Shown: positions 47,293 to 59,169, counted from the stretch's first letter. The stretch: 64,000 nt of DNA from Chloroflexota bacterium (GCA_009692845.1 SHYK01000004.1:124001-188000); one strand, 5' to 3'. Numbers and translations: made by a program. Notes: a model not told the origin generated them from the letters alone.

Positions 47293-47669
47293 TCCTGCTC
47301 GACACGCATGTGATCATCTGGCTGTACGAAGGCGATCTAGCGCGAATCCCCGCTGCGGTTCAGCAGCGACTCAGAATTGAGCAGCTAGGTCTGTCGCCAT
47401 TTGTCCAGCTGGAGCTTGGCTACCTCAAGGAGGTAGGGCGAATCCGTCCTACGCCAGACGAGATCGTCCGAGACCTGAGCGCTCGGCTCGAGCTTGTCAT
47501 AGCCGACGTAACCGCCGCCGCCGTCTGCAACATCGCGCTTGGGCTCTCTTGGACCCGCGACCCCTTCGACCGGCTACTTGCCGCGCATGCCACCTTGGCC
47601 GGCCTTCCGCTAATCACCAAGGACGAAACCCTCCGCCGCCACCTTCCCCTAGCGTGGTGGTCGGACTAG
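47280..47669 (+). CDS. PIN-domain toxin (VapC-like)
   Basis: LILLDTHVIIWLYEGD...WTRDPFDRLLAAHATLAGLPLITKDETLR. Confidence 0.87.
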   Translation: MAPLILLDTHVIIWLYEGDLARIPAAVQQRLRIEQLGLSPFVQLELGYLKEVGRIRPTPDEIVRDLSARLELVIADVTAAAVCNIALGLSWTRDPFDRLLAAHATLAGLPLITKDETLRRHLPLAWWSD

Positions 47670-47713
47670 GACAGCTGTCACCGGGTTTCTCCTCCGGGAA
47701 GGCATGGGAGCGA

Positions 47714-50596
47714 CTACCCGGCGAGAGCATCCCGCAGAGCGTCCTCGATGATTTCGAGCCCCGACTGAAAATCACCGCGGATGTGAACGCGGAGGGCCCG
47801 GCGGCCACGATCCGCGAGCACCTGGAAGTCGCCTCGGGCCTGGGCGGCCTTGACCACGCCGAAGGTGTAGCGATGCCCCGGAATCTCCAGATCCTCCGCG
47901 TCGTCCGCCGTGATCTGGAGAAACACCCCACTGTTCGGGCCTCCCTTGTAGGCCTGCCCGGTCGAATGAAGGAACCGAGGCCCGAAGCCCAGCACGGTCG
48001 CCACCCGTTTGCTGTCCCGGACCGGCTGGCGGATGCGCTGCAGGGCCGCCTCGTTGACTTCGTCCCTGGCCAGGTAGGCCAGGACCCCCCAGTAGTCTCC
48101 GACTCGCAATCGGTCCAAATGTGCCTTCAAGTAGGCGGTCAGGGAAGGACTGCTTCCAGCCGCTGCCATCAGCTCGGCGGAATTGCGGGGATCGGCATAG
48201 AGCGCGACCTCTCCATCGGTGAAAAAGGGCGTCTCCGGGGGAAGTGTGCCGGTCTGCTCGTAGGTTATCGCCAGTTCCCGGGTAACGTCCTTGCTCGCCT
48301 CTACGTCGGGCTGATCGAAAGCGTCGATGCCGATAATGGATCCCGCCACCGCGGTTGCGAGCTCCCAGCGGAAGAATTCCTGGCCCAACTGGTAGATTTC
48401 GGCGACGTCGATACGGATCACCGGATGGCCAGCTTGCTCCAGGGCGGCGATCGCTGCCTCTTGAGTTGGGTCCGACGACGACTCAAGACGCATATATACG
48501 AAAAGCCGATCGTCTCCGTAAACGTTCGGCGGCCCGACTGCTTCTCCATCCACCGGGATCAGACCTTTGCCGATCTTGCCAGTTGATTCAGCTAAGAGCT
48601 GCTCCAGCCAGGCGCCCATGCTCGCGATCTCAGGTGAGGCGAAAATGGTGACCTTGTCGCGGCCCTGATTGGCGGCAACGCCCAGGATTGCTCCTAGCAC
48701 CACCCCCGGGTTTTCGGCCGGCGGGACGCTGGGTGCGCACGAGTGCACCATGGTCTCGGCATTGTCGAGAAAACGAGTCACGTCGATGCCGGTAATCGCA
48801 GCCGGGACCATCCCGAAATCCGAGAGAGCGGAGTAGCGACCACCAATGGTCGGCAATCCGAAGAATACCTGGCGGTAGCCGTCGTGCTCGGCGACTTCCT
48901 GGAGCTTCGACCCCGGATCGGTGATCGCGATGAAATGGGAGCCTACCTGCTCCGGGCCAACCACTTGCTTCATGCGCTCGAAAAAGTAGTCCCTCAGGAT
49001 ATTCGGCTCGAGCGTCGTTCCCGATTTGCTGGATACGATGAACAGGGTTTCGGCGAGCGACGCGTGGCTCGCGACGTGCTCCTCGACTTGCCTGATCTGG
49101 GCGGGGTCGGTGGAGTCAAGAATGTGGAGCTCCGCAAAGCCGTACCGCGATCCGAAAGTCGAAGCCAGTACATCAGGACAGAGGCTCGATCCGCCCATCC
49201 CAAGCAGAACGGCTTCGGTCAGTCCCGCCACTCGAATATCCCGAGCCAGCTTCTGAAAGCGATCCCGGTGGGCTCGCTGGTCGTCCGTAATGCTGAGCCA
49301 GCCGAGCCAGCTGCCTTCGTCTGCCCCGGTCCAAAGCGTCGGATCGCAGCGCCACAGACGGCGGATCTTGCCTTCGGCCCGCCAGGTTTCCAGCTCTTTT
49401 TCAACCCCCTCCGCCAGGGCCTTCGGTAGCACCGCCGACTGGCGATCGATGCAGCGGCCCAACAGATTCTGGCGGCGCTCTTCGACCGCGCCGAGCAGCT
49501 TGTCGAAGGCTTCGGCGAAGAGTTTCACGCCCTCATCGAGCAGCTTGTCAGTCAGGTCGCTGAGGACGATGCCGGACTGTTGGAGCTCTTCGAGGGTCGC
49601 ATGAGCGCTGGCCAGGTCTTCCTGGAGGGTTGCGCTGGCTTCGCCATGATCGCGAAACGCGTCGAGCGTCGCCGGAGGAACGGTATTGACGGTATCCGCG
49701 CCGATCAGCTCCTCGATGTACATGACATCCCGATAATTAGGATTCTTGGTGCCGGTGCTCGCCCAGAGCAGTCTTTGCGTCCGCGCGCCTTTTGCGGCCA
49801 ATGCGTCCCAGCGAGACCCCTGGAATCGCGCCTGGTAACGTTCGTAGGCGACCTTGGCATTCGCGATCGCGACCTTGCCGAGCAAGGAACGCAGCTGCGA
49901 TTGTTCGGCCTCATCGACCGTCTTGAGCCGTTCGGCGATCGCGGAATCCACCGACGTGTCGACCCGGCTGACGAAGAAGCTGGCCACACTCGCTATTTTG
50001 CTGAGATCCCCTCCGCTGGCCTGCCGCTGTTCCAGCCCAGCCAAATACGCCTCGACGACGTTTTCGTAGGGATCAAGATCGAAAAGGAGGGTGATGTTTA
50101 CGTTGATGCCTTCGCCAATCAGCTGGGTGATGGCGGGCATCCCCTCCGGAGTGGCGGGCACCTTGATCATGACGTTGTCCCGATTGATCTCTCCCCACAG
50201 GCGCCGAGCTTCCGCAATCGTGCCGTGAGTGTCACGGGCCAGATAGGGAGAAACTTCCATGCTCACGTAGCCGTCTCGGCCAGCGGTGGCCTGGTAGACC
50301 GGGCGGAGCACGTCGGCCGCCGCTTGGATGTCCTCGATGGCCAGGTGCTCGTAGATGGACATGGCGTCGTGATCGCCGGTCTGTTCGAGGGACTCTAGCC
50401 CGCTGGTGTAGTCGGTGCTCCCGGCGATCGCTTTTTCGAAGATGGCCGGGTTGGAGGTGACTCCGCGCAAACCGTCCTCGTCGATCATGCGGCCAAGGGC
50501 GCCTTCCGCGACAAAGTTTCGGCGGAGGTAATCGAGCCAGATCGATTGCCCGAAATCCTGCAGGTGTCGAATCGAGTTCGTACTGCCGGCCTTCAT
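47714..50596 (-). CDS. bifunctional transaldolase / glucose-6-phosphate isomerase fusion
   Basis: transaldolase QSIWLDYLRRNFV...GVTSNPAIFEKAI, VMIKVPATPEG; PGI VLLGMGGSSLCPDV, VSSKSGTTLEPN. Confidence 0.95.
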   Translation of the reverse strand: MKAGSTNSIRHLQDFGQSIWLDYLRRNFVAEGALGRMIDEDGLRGVTSNPAIFEKAIAGSTDYTSGLESLEQTGDHDAMSIYEHLAIEDIQAAADVLRPVYQATAGRDGYVSMEVSPYLARDTHGTIAEARRLWGEINRDNVMIKVPATPEGMPAITQLIGEGINVNITLLFDLDPYENVVEAYLAGLEQRQASGGDLSKIASVASFFVSRVDTSVDSAIAERLKTVDEAEQSQLRSLLGKVAIANAKVAYERYQARFQGSRWDALAAKGARTQRLLWASTGTKNPNYRDVMYIEELIGADTVNTVPPATLDAFRDHGEASATLQEDLASAHATLEELQQSGIVLSDLTDKLLDEGVKLFAEAFDKLLGAVEERRQNLLGRCIDRQSAVLPKALAEGVEKELETWRAEGKIRRLWRCDPTLWTGADEGSWLGWLSITDDQRAHRDRFQKLARDIRVAGLTEAVLLGMGGSSLCPDVLASTFGSRYGFAELHILDSTDPAQIRQVEEHVASHASLAETLFIVSSKSGTTLEPNILRDYFFERMKQVVGPEQVGSHFIAITDPGSKLQEVAEHDGYRQVFFGLPTIGGRYSALSDFGMVPAAITGIDVTRFLDNAETMVHSCAPSVPPAENPGVVLGAILGVAANQGRDKVTIFASPEIASMGAWLEQLLAESTGKIGKGLIPVDGEAVGPPNVYGDDRLFVYMRLESSSDPTQEAAIAALEQAGHPVIRIDVAEIYQLGQEFFRWELATAVAGSIIGIDAFDQPDVEASKDVTRELAITYEQTGTLPPETPFFTDGEVALYADPRNSAELMAAAGSSPSLTAYLKAHLDRLRVGDYWGVLAYLARDEVNEAALQRIRQPVRDSKRVATVLGFGPRFLHSTGQAYKGGPNSGVFLQITADDAEDLEIPGHRYTFGVVKAAQARGDFQVLADRGRRALRVHIRGDFQSGLEIIEDALRDALAG

Positions 50597-50606
50597 CGTG
50601 CCTCCG

Positions 50607-52697
50607 CTATTGCCCCGCTGGGCGTGAATTAGCCACCATCGTCTTCACCGTAGACACGATGTGCTCGGGCGTGAAGCCAAACTTCTTCTGCACGTCTTTG
50701 ATAGGAGCCGAAGCGCCAAAGCTGTGCATGCCAATAGTCTGGCCGAGGAGCCCGACGTAGCGATCCCAGCCCAGCGTCGTGGCCTGTTCCACCGATAGCC
50801 GCGCGGTCACGGCGGCGGGTAGGACCTGTTCGCGGTACTCCGGGCCCTGCTCCTCGAACAGCTCCCAGGAGGGCATGCTGACCACCCGGGCCCTAATGCC
50901 TTCCGTCTTGAGCTGCTCATAGGCTTCCAGACACAGCGAGACCTCGCTGCCACTGGCCAGAAGCAGGGCGTCAGGTTTGCCGCCTTCCGCCTCGGCGAGG
51001 ACGTAAGCGCCGTGGGCCAGCCCGGCGGCTGAAGCGTACGTCGAGCGATCAATCGTCGGAACCGCCTGGCGAGTCAGCACCAGGGCCGCAGGTTGATGAT
51101 GACGTTCCATGATAAAACGCCAGGCTTCAGCCACTTCATTTGCATCGGCCGGGCGCAGGGTAATCAGCCCCGGTATAGCCCGGAGCGCGGTCAACTGCTC
51201 GACCGGCTGATGGGTGGGGCCATCCTCGCCCAATCCAATCGAGTCGTGGGAGAAGACCAGAATTACCGGAATTTCCATCAACGCGCTCAGTCGAATCGCG
51301 GGCTTGGCATAGTCGCTGAAGATCAAAAAGGTCGAAGCGAAGGGCCGAATCTTCGAAAGCGACAGTCCATTGGAAATGGCGACCATGGCATGCTCACGGA
51401 CCCCGAAATTGATGTTGCGCCCGCCTGGCGCGTCGGCTTGCAAGACTCCGGCCTCGGGAAAGTTGAGCCGAGTCTTGGTGGAGGTTGCCAGATCGGCGGC
51501 CCCGCCAATCAGCCAGGGCACCTGCTGGGCGAGGGCATTGAGCACCGTCTCTGATGAGTCGCGGGTGGCCATTCCCTTCGGATCGGCTGGGAAAGCGGGC
51601 AGAGTCTGGTCCCATTGCTCGGGCAGCTCCCGCCGCTGCATCCGGCGCAGTTGGTCGGCCAGCTCGGGATATTGCTCGGTATAGGCGCCCAGCTGCGATT
51701 CCCACTCCGCCCGCAGCAGCGCGCCCCGGGCACCAATTCCCTCCTGGAAATGCTCGTACACGCCATCCGGGACCAGGAACTTCGCGTCTTCTGGCCAGCC
51801 GTATCTTTTCTTGGTCGCCCGAACCTCGTCCTCACCCAGCGGCTCACCGTGGGCGGCGCTGGTGTCCTGCTTATTGGGCGATCCGTAGGCGATGTGGCTA
51901 TCGACGATGACGAGGGTGGGCCGGTCGTTGGTATTCTGGGCGGTCCTGAGCGCGCCTTCCAGCATCTCGAGATCGTTGGCGTCCCCTACTCGGGTGACGT
52001 CCCATCCGTAGCCGATAAATCGAGCGGCCACGTCTTCAGTGAAGGCGAGCTTGGTGGGCCCGGTGAGCATGATACGGTTGTTGTCGTAGATCCAGCACAG
52101 GTTCGACAGCCGCCAGTGGGCAGCGAGCGAAGCGGCTTCACTGGAGACGCCCTCCATCATGTCGCCGTCGCCGCAGAAGGCATAGACCCGGTAGTTGAAC
52201 AAATCGAAGTCGGGCCGATTGAAATAGGCCGCCAGCCAGCGCTGGGCGAGCGCCATGCCGACGCTAGTCGCCACGCCCTGCCCCAACGGTCCGGTTGTGG
52301 TTTCTACTCCGGAGGTGAGGTGGTACTCAGGATGGCCGGGCGTCTTGCTGTCGAGCTGGCGGAACTGCTTGATATCTTCGAGGGTGACCGCGGGCTCGCC
52401 GAGCCGCTCGTAATCCGGGTCGACCGCGCGCACACCGGTGAGGTGGAGGAGGGAATAAAGGAGCATCGAGGCGTGACCATTCGAGAGCACGAAGCGGTCC
52501 CGGTTGGGCCAGATCGGGTCCGCTGGATCAAAGCGTAGAAGCCGTTGCCACAAGGCGTAGGCCACCGGTGCCAGCGCCATCGGGGCGCCGGGATGCCCCG
52601 AGTTCGCCGCCTGGACGGCATCCATCGAAAGAGTCCGGATTGTATTGATGCAAAGCTGGTCGATGTCCGTAGCGATCGTGACGGCGCCCTCCTTCAT
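50607..52697 (-). CDS. tkt: transketolase
   Basis: [64 protein letters not shown]-like. Confidence 0.97.
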   Translation of the reverse strand: MKEGAVTIATDIDQLCINTIRTLSMDAVQAANSGHPGAPMALAPVAYALWQRLLRFDPADPIWPNRDRFVLSNGHASMLLYSLLHLTGVRAVDPDYERLGEPAVTLEDIKQFRQLDSKTPGHPEYHLTSGVETTTGPLGQGVATSVGMALAQRWLAAYFNRPDFDLFNYRVYAFCGDGDMMEGVSSEAASLAAHWRLSNLCWIYDNNRIMLTGPTKLAFTEDVAARFIGYGWDVTRVGDANDLEMLEGALRTAQNTNDRPTLVIVDSHIAYGSPNKQDTSAAHGEPLGEDEVRATKKRYGWPEDAKFLVPDGVYEHFQEGIGARGALLRAEWESQLGAYTEQYPELADQLRRMQRRELPEQWDQTLPAFPADPKGMATRDSSETVLNALAQQVPWLIGGAADLATSTKTRLNFPEAGVLQADAPGGRNINFGVREHAMVAISNGLSLSKIRPFASTFLIFSDYAKPAIRLSALMEIPVILVFSHDSIGLGEDGPTHQPVEQLTALRAIPGLITLRPADANEVAEAWRFIMERHHQPAALVLTRQAVPTIDRSTYASAAGLAHGAYVLAEAEGGKPDALLLASGSEVSLCLEAYEQLKTEGIRARVVSMPSWELFEEQGPEYREQVLPAAVTARLSVEQATTLGWDRYVGLLGQTIGMHSFGASAPIKDVQKKFGFTPEHIVSTVKTMVANSRPAGQ

Positions 52698-54139
52698 AGC
52701 TGCTCACCTGGGTTGTGCCAACCACCGTGGTTCTGAGTGAGTGGTTCGGCCTCCGGGGGACCCCAGGAGCCCGGTTCATAAAGGTGGACCGGGCCGGGAT
52801 CTTCGAGCAATGGTTGGACGATCCGCCAGGTTTGCTCGACGCTGTCCTCGCGGGCGAACAATGCCGCGTGACCCTGGATCGCATCGGCCAGCAAGCGCTC
52901 ATAGGCTTCCATTCGATCGGTCCCAAACACCTCGTCATAAGTAAAGGAGAGATCCACTGGACGAGTGACAACTTCCTCGCCCGGCACCTTGGCCTGCAAT
53001 GACACGGTGATACCCTCTTCCTTGCCCCCCAGCCGGAAGCGGAGGTGATTCGGGTGGGGGGAGGGGACGTGGGGCTCCGCAAAAAGGATCCGAGGAGGCT
53101 GGTGAAACTCGACCGTCGCTTCCAGGGCGGTCGTGGTCATCGATTTTCCCGACCGAAGGTAGAACGGGACGCCGGCCCACCGCCAGGTGTCGATTTCTAG
53201 CTGCAGCGCCACGAAGGTCTCCACCTGGGAATCGGCGGCCACCCCTTTTTCGTTTCGGTACCCACGGTACTGACCTCGGACCGTTCGGGCGGGATCGATC
53301 ACCTTCATGCCCTTGAAGACCTTGACCTTTTCATCGCGCTGATCTTCGGCATCCACCCCGATTGGTGGCTCCATCGCCAACAAAGCGACGACCTGGAGCA
53401 GGTGATTTTGGACCACGTCCCGCAAAGCGCCCACTTCTTCATAGAAGCCGCCCCGACCCTGGACGTCGAAACTCTCAGCCATCGTGATCTGGACGTTGTC
53501 GATGTAGCCTCGATTCCAGATCGGCTCCAGGGGCCCGTTCGCAAAGCGAAAGACCAGCAGATTCTGGACGGTCTCCTTCCCGAGAAAATGATCGATTCGA
53601 TAGATGGCCTCTTCCGGAAACGCGGCTCGTAAATGGGAGTTCAGCTCTCTGGCCGATGCCAGGTCCCGCCCGAAGGGCTTCTCGACCATGACCCGAGCGC
53701 CCTGGCTGAGCCCACTCGCGGCCAGACAGCCGACCACTGACTCGAACACGCTCGGTGGAATCGCCAGGTAAAAGAGCGGATGGCGAGCCCCTCCAAGGTG
53801 CTCCCTGATTCGGTCAAAGGTGTCCGGAGTCTGATAATCGCCCTGAACAAAAGTGAGCTCGCGAGCGAGGGTCGCGAAAGCGTCCTCATCCACCGGGTCG
53901 AACACCGCAGCGACCGCCTCATGCGCATGCATTCTGAGGCTCTCATCGGTCCAGTCCGAGCGGGCCACCCCGACCACCGGAATATCGAGACGCCCCGCCT
54001 GGGCCAGGCCGTATAAGGCGGGAAAGAGCTTCTTGCGAGCCAGATCGCCGGTCGCACCGAACAGCACGATGGCGTCTGAGCGACTGCCCGCGACGTCGCG
54101 CTGGCTGGCAACGAGATCCACCGCGAGCCCGGTGTTCAT
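52694..54139 (-). CDS. zwf: glucose-6-phosphate 1-dehydrogenase
   Basis: [43 protein letters not shown]. Confidence 0.97.
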   Translation of the reverse strand: MNTGLAVDLVASQRDVAGSRSDAIVLFGATGDLARKKLFPALYGLAQAGRLDIPVVGVARSDWTDESLRMHAHEAVAAVFDPVDEDAFATLARELTFVQGDYQTPDTFDRIREHLGGARHPLFYLAIPPSVFESVVGCLAASGLSQGARVMVEKPFGRDLASARELNSHLRAAFPEEAIYRIDHFLGKETVQNLLVFRFANGPLEPIWNRGYIDNVQITMAESFDVQGRGGFYEEVGALRDVVQNHLLQVVALLAMEPPIGVDAEDQRDEKVKVFKGMKVIDPARTVRGQYRGYRNEKGVAADSQVETFVALQLEIDTWRWAGVPFYLRSGKSMTTTALEATVEFHQPPRILFAEPHVPSPHPNHLRFRLGGKEEGITVSLQAKVPGEEVVTRPVDLSFTYDEVFGTDRMEAYERLLADAIQGHAALFAREDSVEQTWRIVQPLLEDPGPVHLYEPGSWGPPEAEPLTQNHGGWHNPGEQL

Positions 54140-55061
54140 GGCTGAGGGTTCTCCGCGACTACTGCATGCCCACCGAACTCATTCCGCATCATGGCCAGCA
54201 TCTTATCCGCGAAGGTGTCCTCCTCCCGACTGCGAAAACGGGCAAAGAGCGACGCGGCGATCACCGGGGTGGGCACCGCCTCTTCGATGGCGGCCTCAAC
54301 CGTCCATCTTCCCTCGCCGGTGTCCTCCACAAAGCCTTTGATGCGGGCGAGCTGGGGATCACTATGCAATCCGTCCGCAATCAAGTCCAGCAGCCAGGAG
54401 CGCACCACGCTGCCGCTCCGCCAGGCCTCCGCGATGGCGTGGAGGTCCATGCCCGGGAAAAGGGCGGAGCGTTGCATGACCTCGAAACCCTCGGCATAGG
54501 CTTGCATCAGCCCGTATTCGACTCCGTTGTGCACCATCTTGACGAAATGGCCCGAGCCCTCTGGACCCGTGTGGACCAGGCCGCCGTCCTCGGGAGCCAG
54601 CGCCTCGAACAAGGGACGACAGTGCTGAAAAATATCCGGCTCGCCGCCGACCATCAGACTGTAGCCATTGTCCAGGCCCCAGATTCCGCCCGAGGTTCCG
54701 GCGTCCAGGTAGTGCATCCCGGCCGCTTTGACGTCCGCGGCATCCTGGAGGGCGGTCTTCCAGTTGGTATTACCGCCATCGATGATGATGTCGCCGGGCG
54801 ATCCGGCCGCGCTGAGCCGGCGATCATGTCGGAGGTGGGCTGCCCGGCCGGAACCATGACCCACATGATGCGGGGCGTGTCTAGAAACTTTCCCGCGAAC
54901 TCTTCGTCGGAATACGCGCCGACTGCCCCTTCGGCCTCTTTTCCCTTGACCGGTCCGGGCGAGCGATTAGCGGCAATCACTCGGTGGCCCTTGCGCAGGA
55001 GGCGGGTCACCATGTTGCCGCCCATCCGACCCATTCCCACGATTCCGATTTCCATGGCCAA
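54136..55061 (-). pseudogene. gnd: 6-phosphogluconate dehydrogenase (decarboxylating), split by one frameshift near 54813-54821
   Basis: MAMEIGIVGMGRMGGNMVTRLLRKGH...VPAGQPTSDMIAG (54654..55061) continues as [20 protein letters not shown]...(54136..54864) in another frame. Confidence 0.85.
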
Positions 55062-55103
55062 CCTCCTCGCGAGTGGATCGGTGACGCCAGCTTTGGCGCG
55101 GAG

Positions 55104-55817
55104 CTAAGACAGAGAGCCGAGTATACGCACGGAATCAGCATCGGCGACGATACAAGCATCTGCGATATCGATGAAGAGCCCGTGCTCGACCACGCCGACC
55201 GCTTCGTTCAGCTGGACGTCGAGAACCTCCGGATCCTCGATGCCATTGGGGAAAAGGAGATCGAGGATCAGGTTGCCATTATCGGTGACAAAGGGCTCCG
55301 AGGGCGTCCCGCGCAGCGCATATTCCGCGCCGAGGGCGGCGAGTCGTTCCGCGGTCCGCTGCCAGAGGAATGGGATGACCTCCACCGGCAACACCCCCCG
55401 GCCCAGCTGCTCGACCAGCTTCGAGCCATCCGCAATGATGATGAATTTCTGAGCCGCACAGGCGACCAGCTTCTCTCGGGTCAACGCTCCCCCCGCGCCC
55501 TTGATGATCCGGAGCTGGGGATCGATCTCATCGGCCCCATCCACGGCCAGGTGGATCGTTCCTGTGAAGTCGTCGAGGACCGGGATACGGAGCGAGACGG
55601 CCAGGGCCTCCGTGGCGGCGGACGTCGGCACTACCTTCACGTCGAGTCCCTGCTTGACCAGCTTGCCCAGGCCCTCGATGAAATAGCGGGCGGTCGAGCC
55701 GGTTCCGATGCCGATAACTTGACCCGCCTCGACCAGCTCCAGAGCCTTCGCCGCTGCGGCCGCCTTCTGCGCTTCTAAGTCCGGCACAGAGCTCCTCTGA
55801 CTGAAAATCCGGGCCAT
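55104..55817 (-). CDS. rpiA: ribose-5-phosphate isomerase A
   Basis: VIGIGTGSTARYFIEGL, DGADEIDPQLRIIKGAGGALTREKLVA. Confidence 0.95.
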   Translation of the reverse strand: MARIFSQRSSVPDLEAQKAAAAAKALELVEAGQVIGIGTGSTARYFIEGLGKLVKQGLDVKVVPTSAATEALAVSLRIPVLDDFTGTIHLAVDGADEIDPQLRIIKGAGGALTREKLVACAAQKFIIIADGSKLVEQLGRGVLPVEVIPFLWQRTAERLAALGAEYALRGTPSEPFVTDNGNLILDLLFPNGIEDPEVLDVQLNEAVGVVEHGLFIDIADACIVADADSVRILGSLS

Positions 55818-55851
55818 TCTCGCTCTTTCCGCCGCCGGATGTAGGGTTCAG

Positions 55852-57735
55852 GCAAGGCGCCGGACGCCGCCTCGTCCACAAAACGGTTCGCTCGAGTTCA
55901 TGAACGGTTAGGCGGCGCCTTGGGCAGTCGGACGGATCAGCACCGCCATCCACCCCCTGTCCGTAGCCATCATGGTTGTAGCGATGCCAGCAAGGGCCGG
56001 CCGGCGTATCGACTTTCAACAGCGCGTCCATCACTCGAACTGAGCTGACGATCGTCGGGTCGTCGGCGCGGCGAATGCCGTAGCGGACGAGCTCGAGAAA
56101 CCCCCCATCCACAATCTCCCTGGCCGGATATTGGAAGCGGCGGCCAGGTTCCTGGTTACGCAGCGTGAGCAAGGAGCCGTCGGGGCTTTCATCCGCCTGG
56201 ATATCGCCGATCTCGACCGGAAGCACCCTGATGAAGTGGCGGGGCAGCCCGGGCACCAGGGTGCTTGCGGTGGTAACCGTCCAGCCCTCCAGGTGGGATT
56301 CCAAGAAATCGGCGTGCTCCTCGAGAAATTGGGCGGTCGCGAGGTCCCCACGATCGCGAGCGAAGCAGGCTGCGCAGATCAGGGCCGCGATATTGGAGGC
56401 GAGCGTAGAGGGCGAATAGCCACTGGCCTCCTCCCACCGCTCTTGCTGAGTCACCGGGCCCTGATTGATGAGGTATCCGGCTCCTCTCAACACCATCGCG
56501 TAGGGATCGAAGGCCTGGAGGGCGCCCAGCCGCTGGAGCTTGCGAGCCAGCATGATCGGGAATGCCGCCTCATCGAGCTGGATGCCCCCCCAATACGGCT
56601 GTCCATCGATCCAAAAGTTCTGGGCAAAGCCCCCGTCCGGGTCCTGGCTGGCGGCGAGATAAATCAGCGCGCGGAGCGGAGTATCCAGGTTCCCGGCCGC
56701 GAGCAGTCCGGTGGCGCTATTGACCATGTCGCGGGTCCAGACCAGGTGGTAGCCGCCCCGGTCCTCGTCGCCCTTGGCTTCACCCCACGGGATCGACAGC
56801 GAAGCGATCAGCGCGCCGGGATAGGTTTTGTCCTCATGGGCGAGCAGGAGGCTGTAGCTTCCGTGGTAGAGATGGCCGCCATCCGAGGCCGCCTCGTGCA
56901 GCGGGAGCATGTGCTGGGCAGTGCGGTTCCACTGTTCTTCGTAGCGCTCGAGCTGCTCGTCGAAGGGGACGCCGAGCGTCTGCAGCAAGGTGGAGACGGC
57001 GTTGTTACGGCTGTTCCCAAATGCGAGCGCGATCGTGAAGTCCTGCCCGGGCTGCCAATCGAGCTGCCCGGTGAGCGCGATATTTCCATTCAAGGCTCGG
57101 TCGTATTCCCAGTCCATGCGAAGATCGTCGGCCAGGTCGGTCCAACCGTCGCTGGCTCCTACGAAGCCGCAGGATAGGCGCGAAAATGGGACCGTCGCGG
57201 CCAGGGCGAGCCAGCAGCCGTTCTTCTCAGCGGCCAGGATCCAGTGGCCGGCCGCCTCGATGACGTATCCGTTGTTGCCGGCGCCACCGACGTCGAGATG
57301 GGGTGCGCAGAGCACGTAAAGATTGAGCTTGGACAGGAATTGGGGCAGCCCATCGACTCGAATCCGCTGAACCAGGCTCGAGAGATGAGGCGCGGCGATC
57401 ACTTCTTTGGTGATGGCGTAACGACCGCCGGGGTCGGAATTCTTGATCCGGTAGGCCAGTGCATGCTCGGTGCACCGCTCGACGGTTGAGACGAGGTGGC
57501 GCCGTTCCTCGTGAAAGAAGCTCGTGCCATCGGTGATCAGCAGCTCGAGGTCGCGCAGCTGCGGCCGATCGATGGTCGGGTAATAGACTTCGGTGACCGC
57601 ACCGTTCCAGAGGGTGAACCAGACCCGGCTGTCCGCCGAATACGCCGTCCCGACGCCGGTCTTGTCGCCGTGCGTCCAGCGAGGCTCGATCCCGGGAGCG
57701 CCCGGTGCATCCCGGTCGCCGCGGACACTCGTCAC
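55852..57735 (-). CDS. glycoside hydrolase family 15 (glucoamylase/glucodextranase-like), apparently 3'-truncated; ORF formally runs on to 55528 across rpiA
   Basis: TGVGTAYSADSRVWFTLWNGAVTEVYYPTIDRPQLRDLELLITDG; RGGYHLVWTRDMVNSATGLLAAG; VDTPAGPCWHRYNHDGYGQG then sequence no longer family-like. Confidence 0.8.
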
Positions 57736-57999
57736 CGACTACTCCAATCGCCCAACAAACGAAGGGCGGACTTCCTGAGATCCGCCAGGCGGCTACTGTC
57801 CCCCAAGTTTAGGCTGCGTGCAAATCAGCGGACGGCGGCGATTTTAGAAGATACTCATCCCCAGGAACCGATTCGGGTCGTCGCTACTGCCTGAACTTCG
57901 ATCAGCAAGCGCGGGGCCGGCTACGGGAAGCCGCTCAGGCTAGGAGTGGCGCCAACGAATGGCCCTTCGAGCGCCTCAGGGCGAACGGAGTCACCTGCT

Positions 58000-58992
58000 T
58001 TATTGGGCCGCGGATTGGGCAAATCCCCAGCTGGCCGCGCCGATGAGGGCGGCTGGCTGGAGGATCACCGAGACCGGCAGGTGGGCGAGCAACCCCCCGA
58101 GTCGGCCCTTGCGCTCGAAAGCTTGCATGAAGCGGCCCTGTTGGAGGGACGGCAGGATGCGGGGCGGGATTCCGCCCCCGAGATAGACCCCGCCGGTGGC
58201 CAGCACCTTCAGAGCGAGGTTTGCCGCCTCCGCGCCAAGAATTGAGACGAAGAGGTCTACCGTTCCCCCACACAGAGGACAGGCGATCAGCGGATCCACC
58301 GCCGCTTCGATTATGAAGGGCGTCCGGTCCTTAACCCCGACTAGGCGGCCGGCTACTTCGGGAGATTCGGGCGCGTAGCCGCTATCCCGCAAGTACTCAT
58401 AGATAGAGGGAATAGCGAGCCCGGAACAGACGCGCTCGACGCTTACGTGATCGAAACGGTCCATCAAGTAGCGAAGGAGGCCCACCTGAGCAGTGTCGGT
58501 CGGCGCGAAATCGGCATGGCCCCCTTCGGAAGGGTGCTCCCGGTACCTGGCGCCATCCCAGGTCAAGAAGGCTTCCCCGAGACCGGTCCCAGGAGCGATG
58601 ACCGCTAACGCCCCGCCCGGCTGTGCGTGACCAACGTTCAATACCTCAAATGCTTCGGCCGGGAGCAGCGGCACCGCCCGAGCGGTCGCTTCCAGATCAT
58701 TGAGCAAGTACACCGCTTCGAGCCCCAGGTCCGAGCCAAGCCGCTCGGCCTCCACGACCCAGGGCAAATTGGTTGCGCGAGCCCGGCCTTCGATCACCGG
58801 GCCAGCCACGGCGAAAGACGCCCGGTCCACCGGTAGGTCGACCTGAGCCAGGAAGGTCCGCACGATGGCTTCGAGGCCGGGGAAGTCCGCGCTGCGGAAT
58901 TCCGCCCGGGCGATCGGGGCGGTCAGACCGGCGTCAGGACCGTACACGGCCAGGGCGGTCTTCGTCCCTCCGATGTCACCTGCGAGCAGCAT
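58000..58992 (-). CDS. glk: glucokinase
   Basis: MLLAGDIGGTKTALAVYG, FAVAGPVIEGRARATNLPW, LNDLEATARAVPLL. Confidence 0.93.
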   Translation of the reverse strand: MLLAGDIGGTKTALAVYGPDAGLTAPIARAEFRSADFPGLEAIVRTFLAQVDLPVDRASFAVAGPVIEGRARATNLPWVVEAERLGSDLGLEAVYLLNDLEATARAVPLLPAEAFEVLNVGHAQPGGALAVIAPGTGLGEAFLTWDGARYREHPSEGGHADFAPTDTAQVGLLRYLMDRFDHVSVERVCSGLAIPSIYEYLRDSGYAPESPEVAGRLVGVKDRTPFIIEAAVDPLIACPLCGGTVDLFVSILGAEAANLALKVLATGGVYLGGGIPPRILPSLQQGRFMQAFERKGRLGGLLAHLPVSVILQPAALIGAASWGFAQSAAQ

Positions 58993-59127
58993 AGCCGTAT
59001 TCTCAGCCCCGAAACATTCGATGTGAACGCGGTTCACGCGCCGCCGTCAGCCCAAAGGTCGATTGTAGCGCTCACCCCAGCCGGTTCTGGCTGCAGCCAT
59101 CGCTATACTCTGCCCGCGCCGGCTGGT

Positions 59128-59169
59128 CGCCCTAGTCCCATCAGATCATCTGGCGCCCTAGTCCAATCA
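59128..59169 (+). repeat. imperfect direct repeat in leader of oxidoreductase gene
   Basis: CGCCCTAGTCCCATCA and CGCCCTAGTCCAATCA (15/16). Confidence 0.7.

Noticed and set aside
47549-48586. 345-aa plus-strand ORF over tal-pgi and vapC
   Set aside because: Spans two unrelated real genes out of frame; no family signature.
56131-57177. 348-aa plus-strand ORF over GH15
   Set aside because: Shadow ORF opposite clear GH15 motifs.
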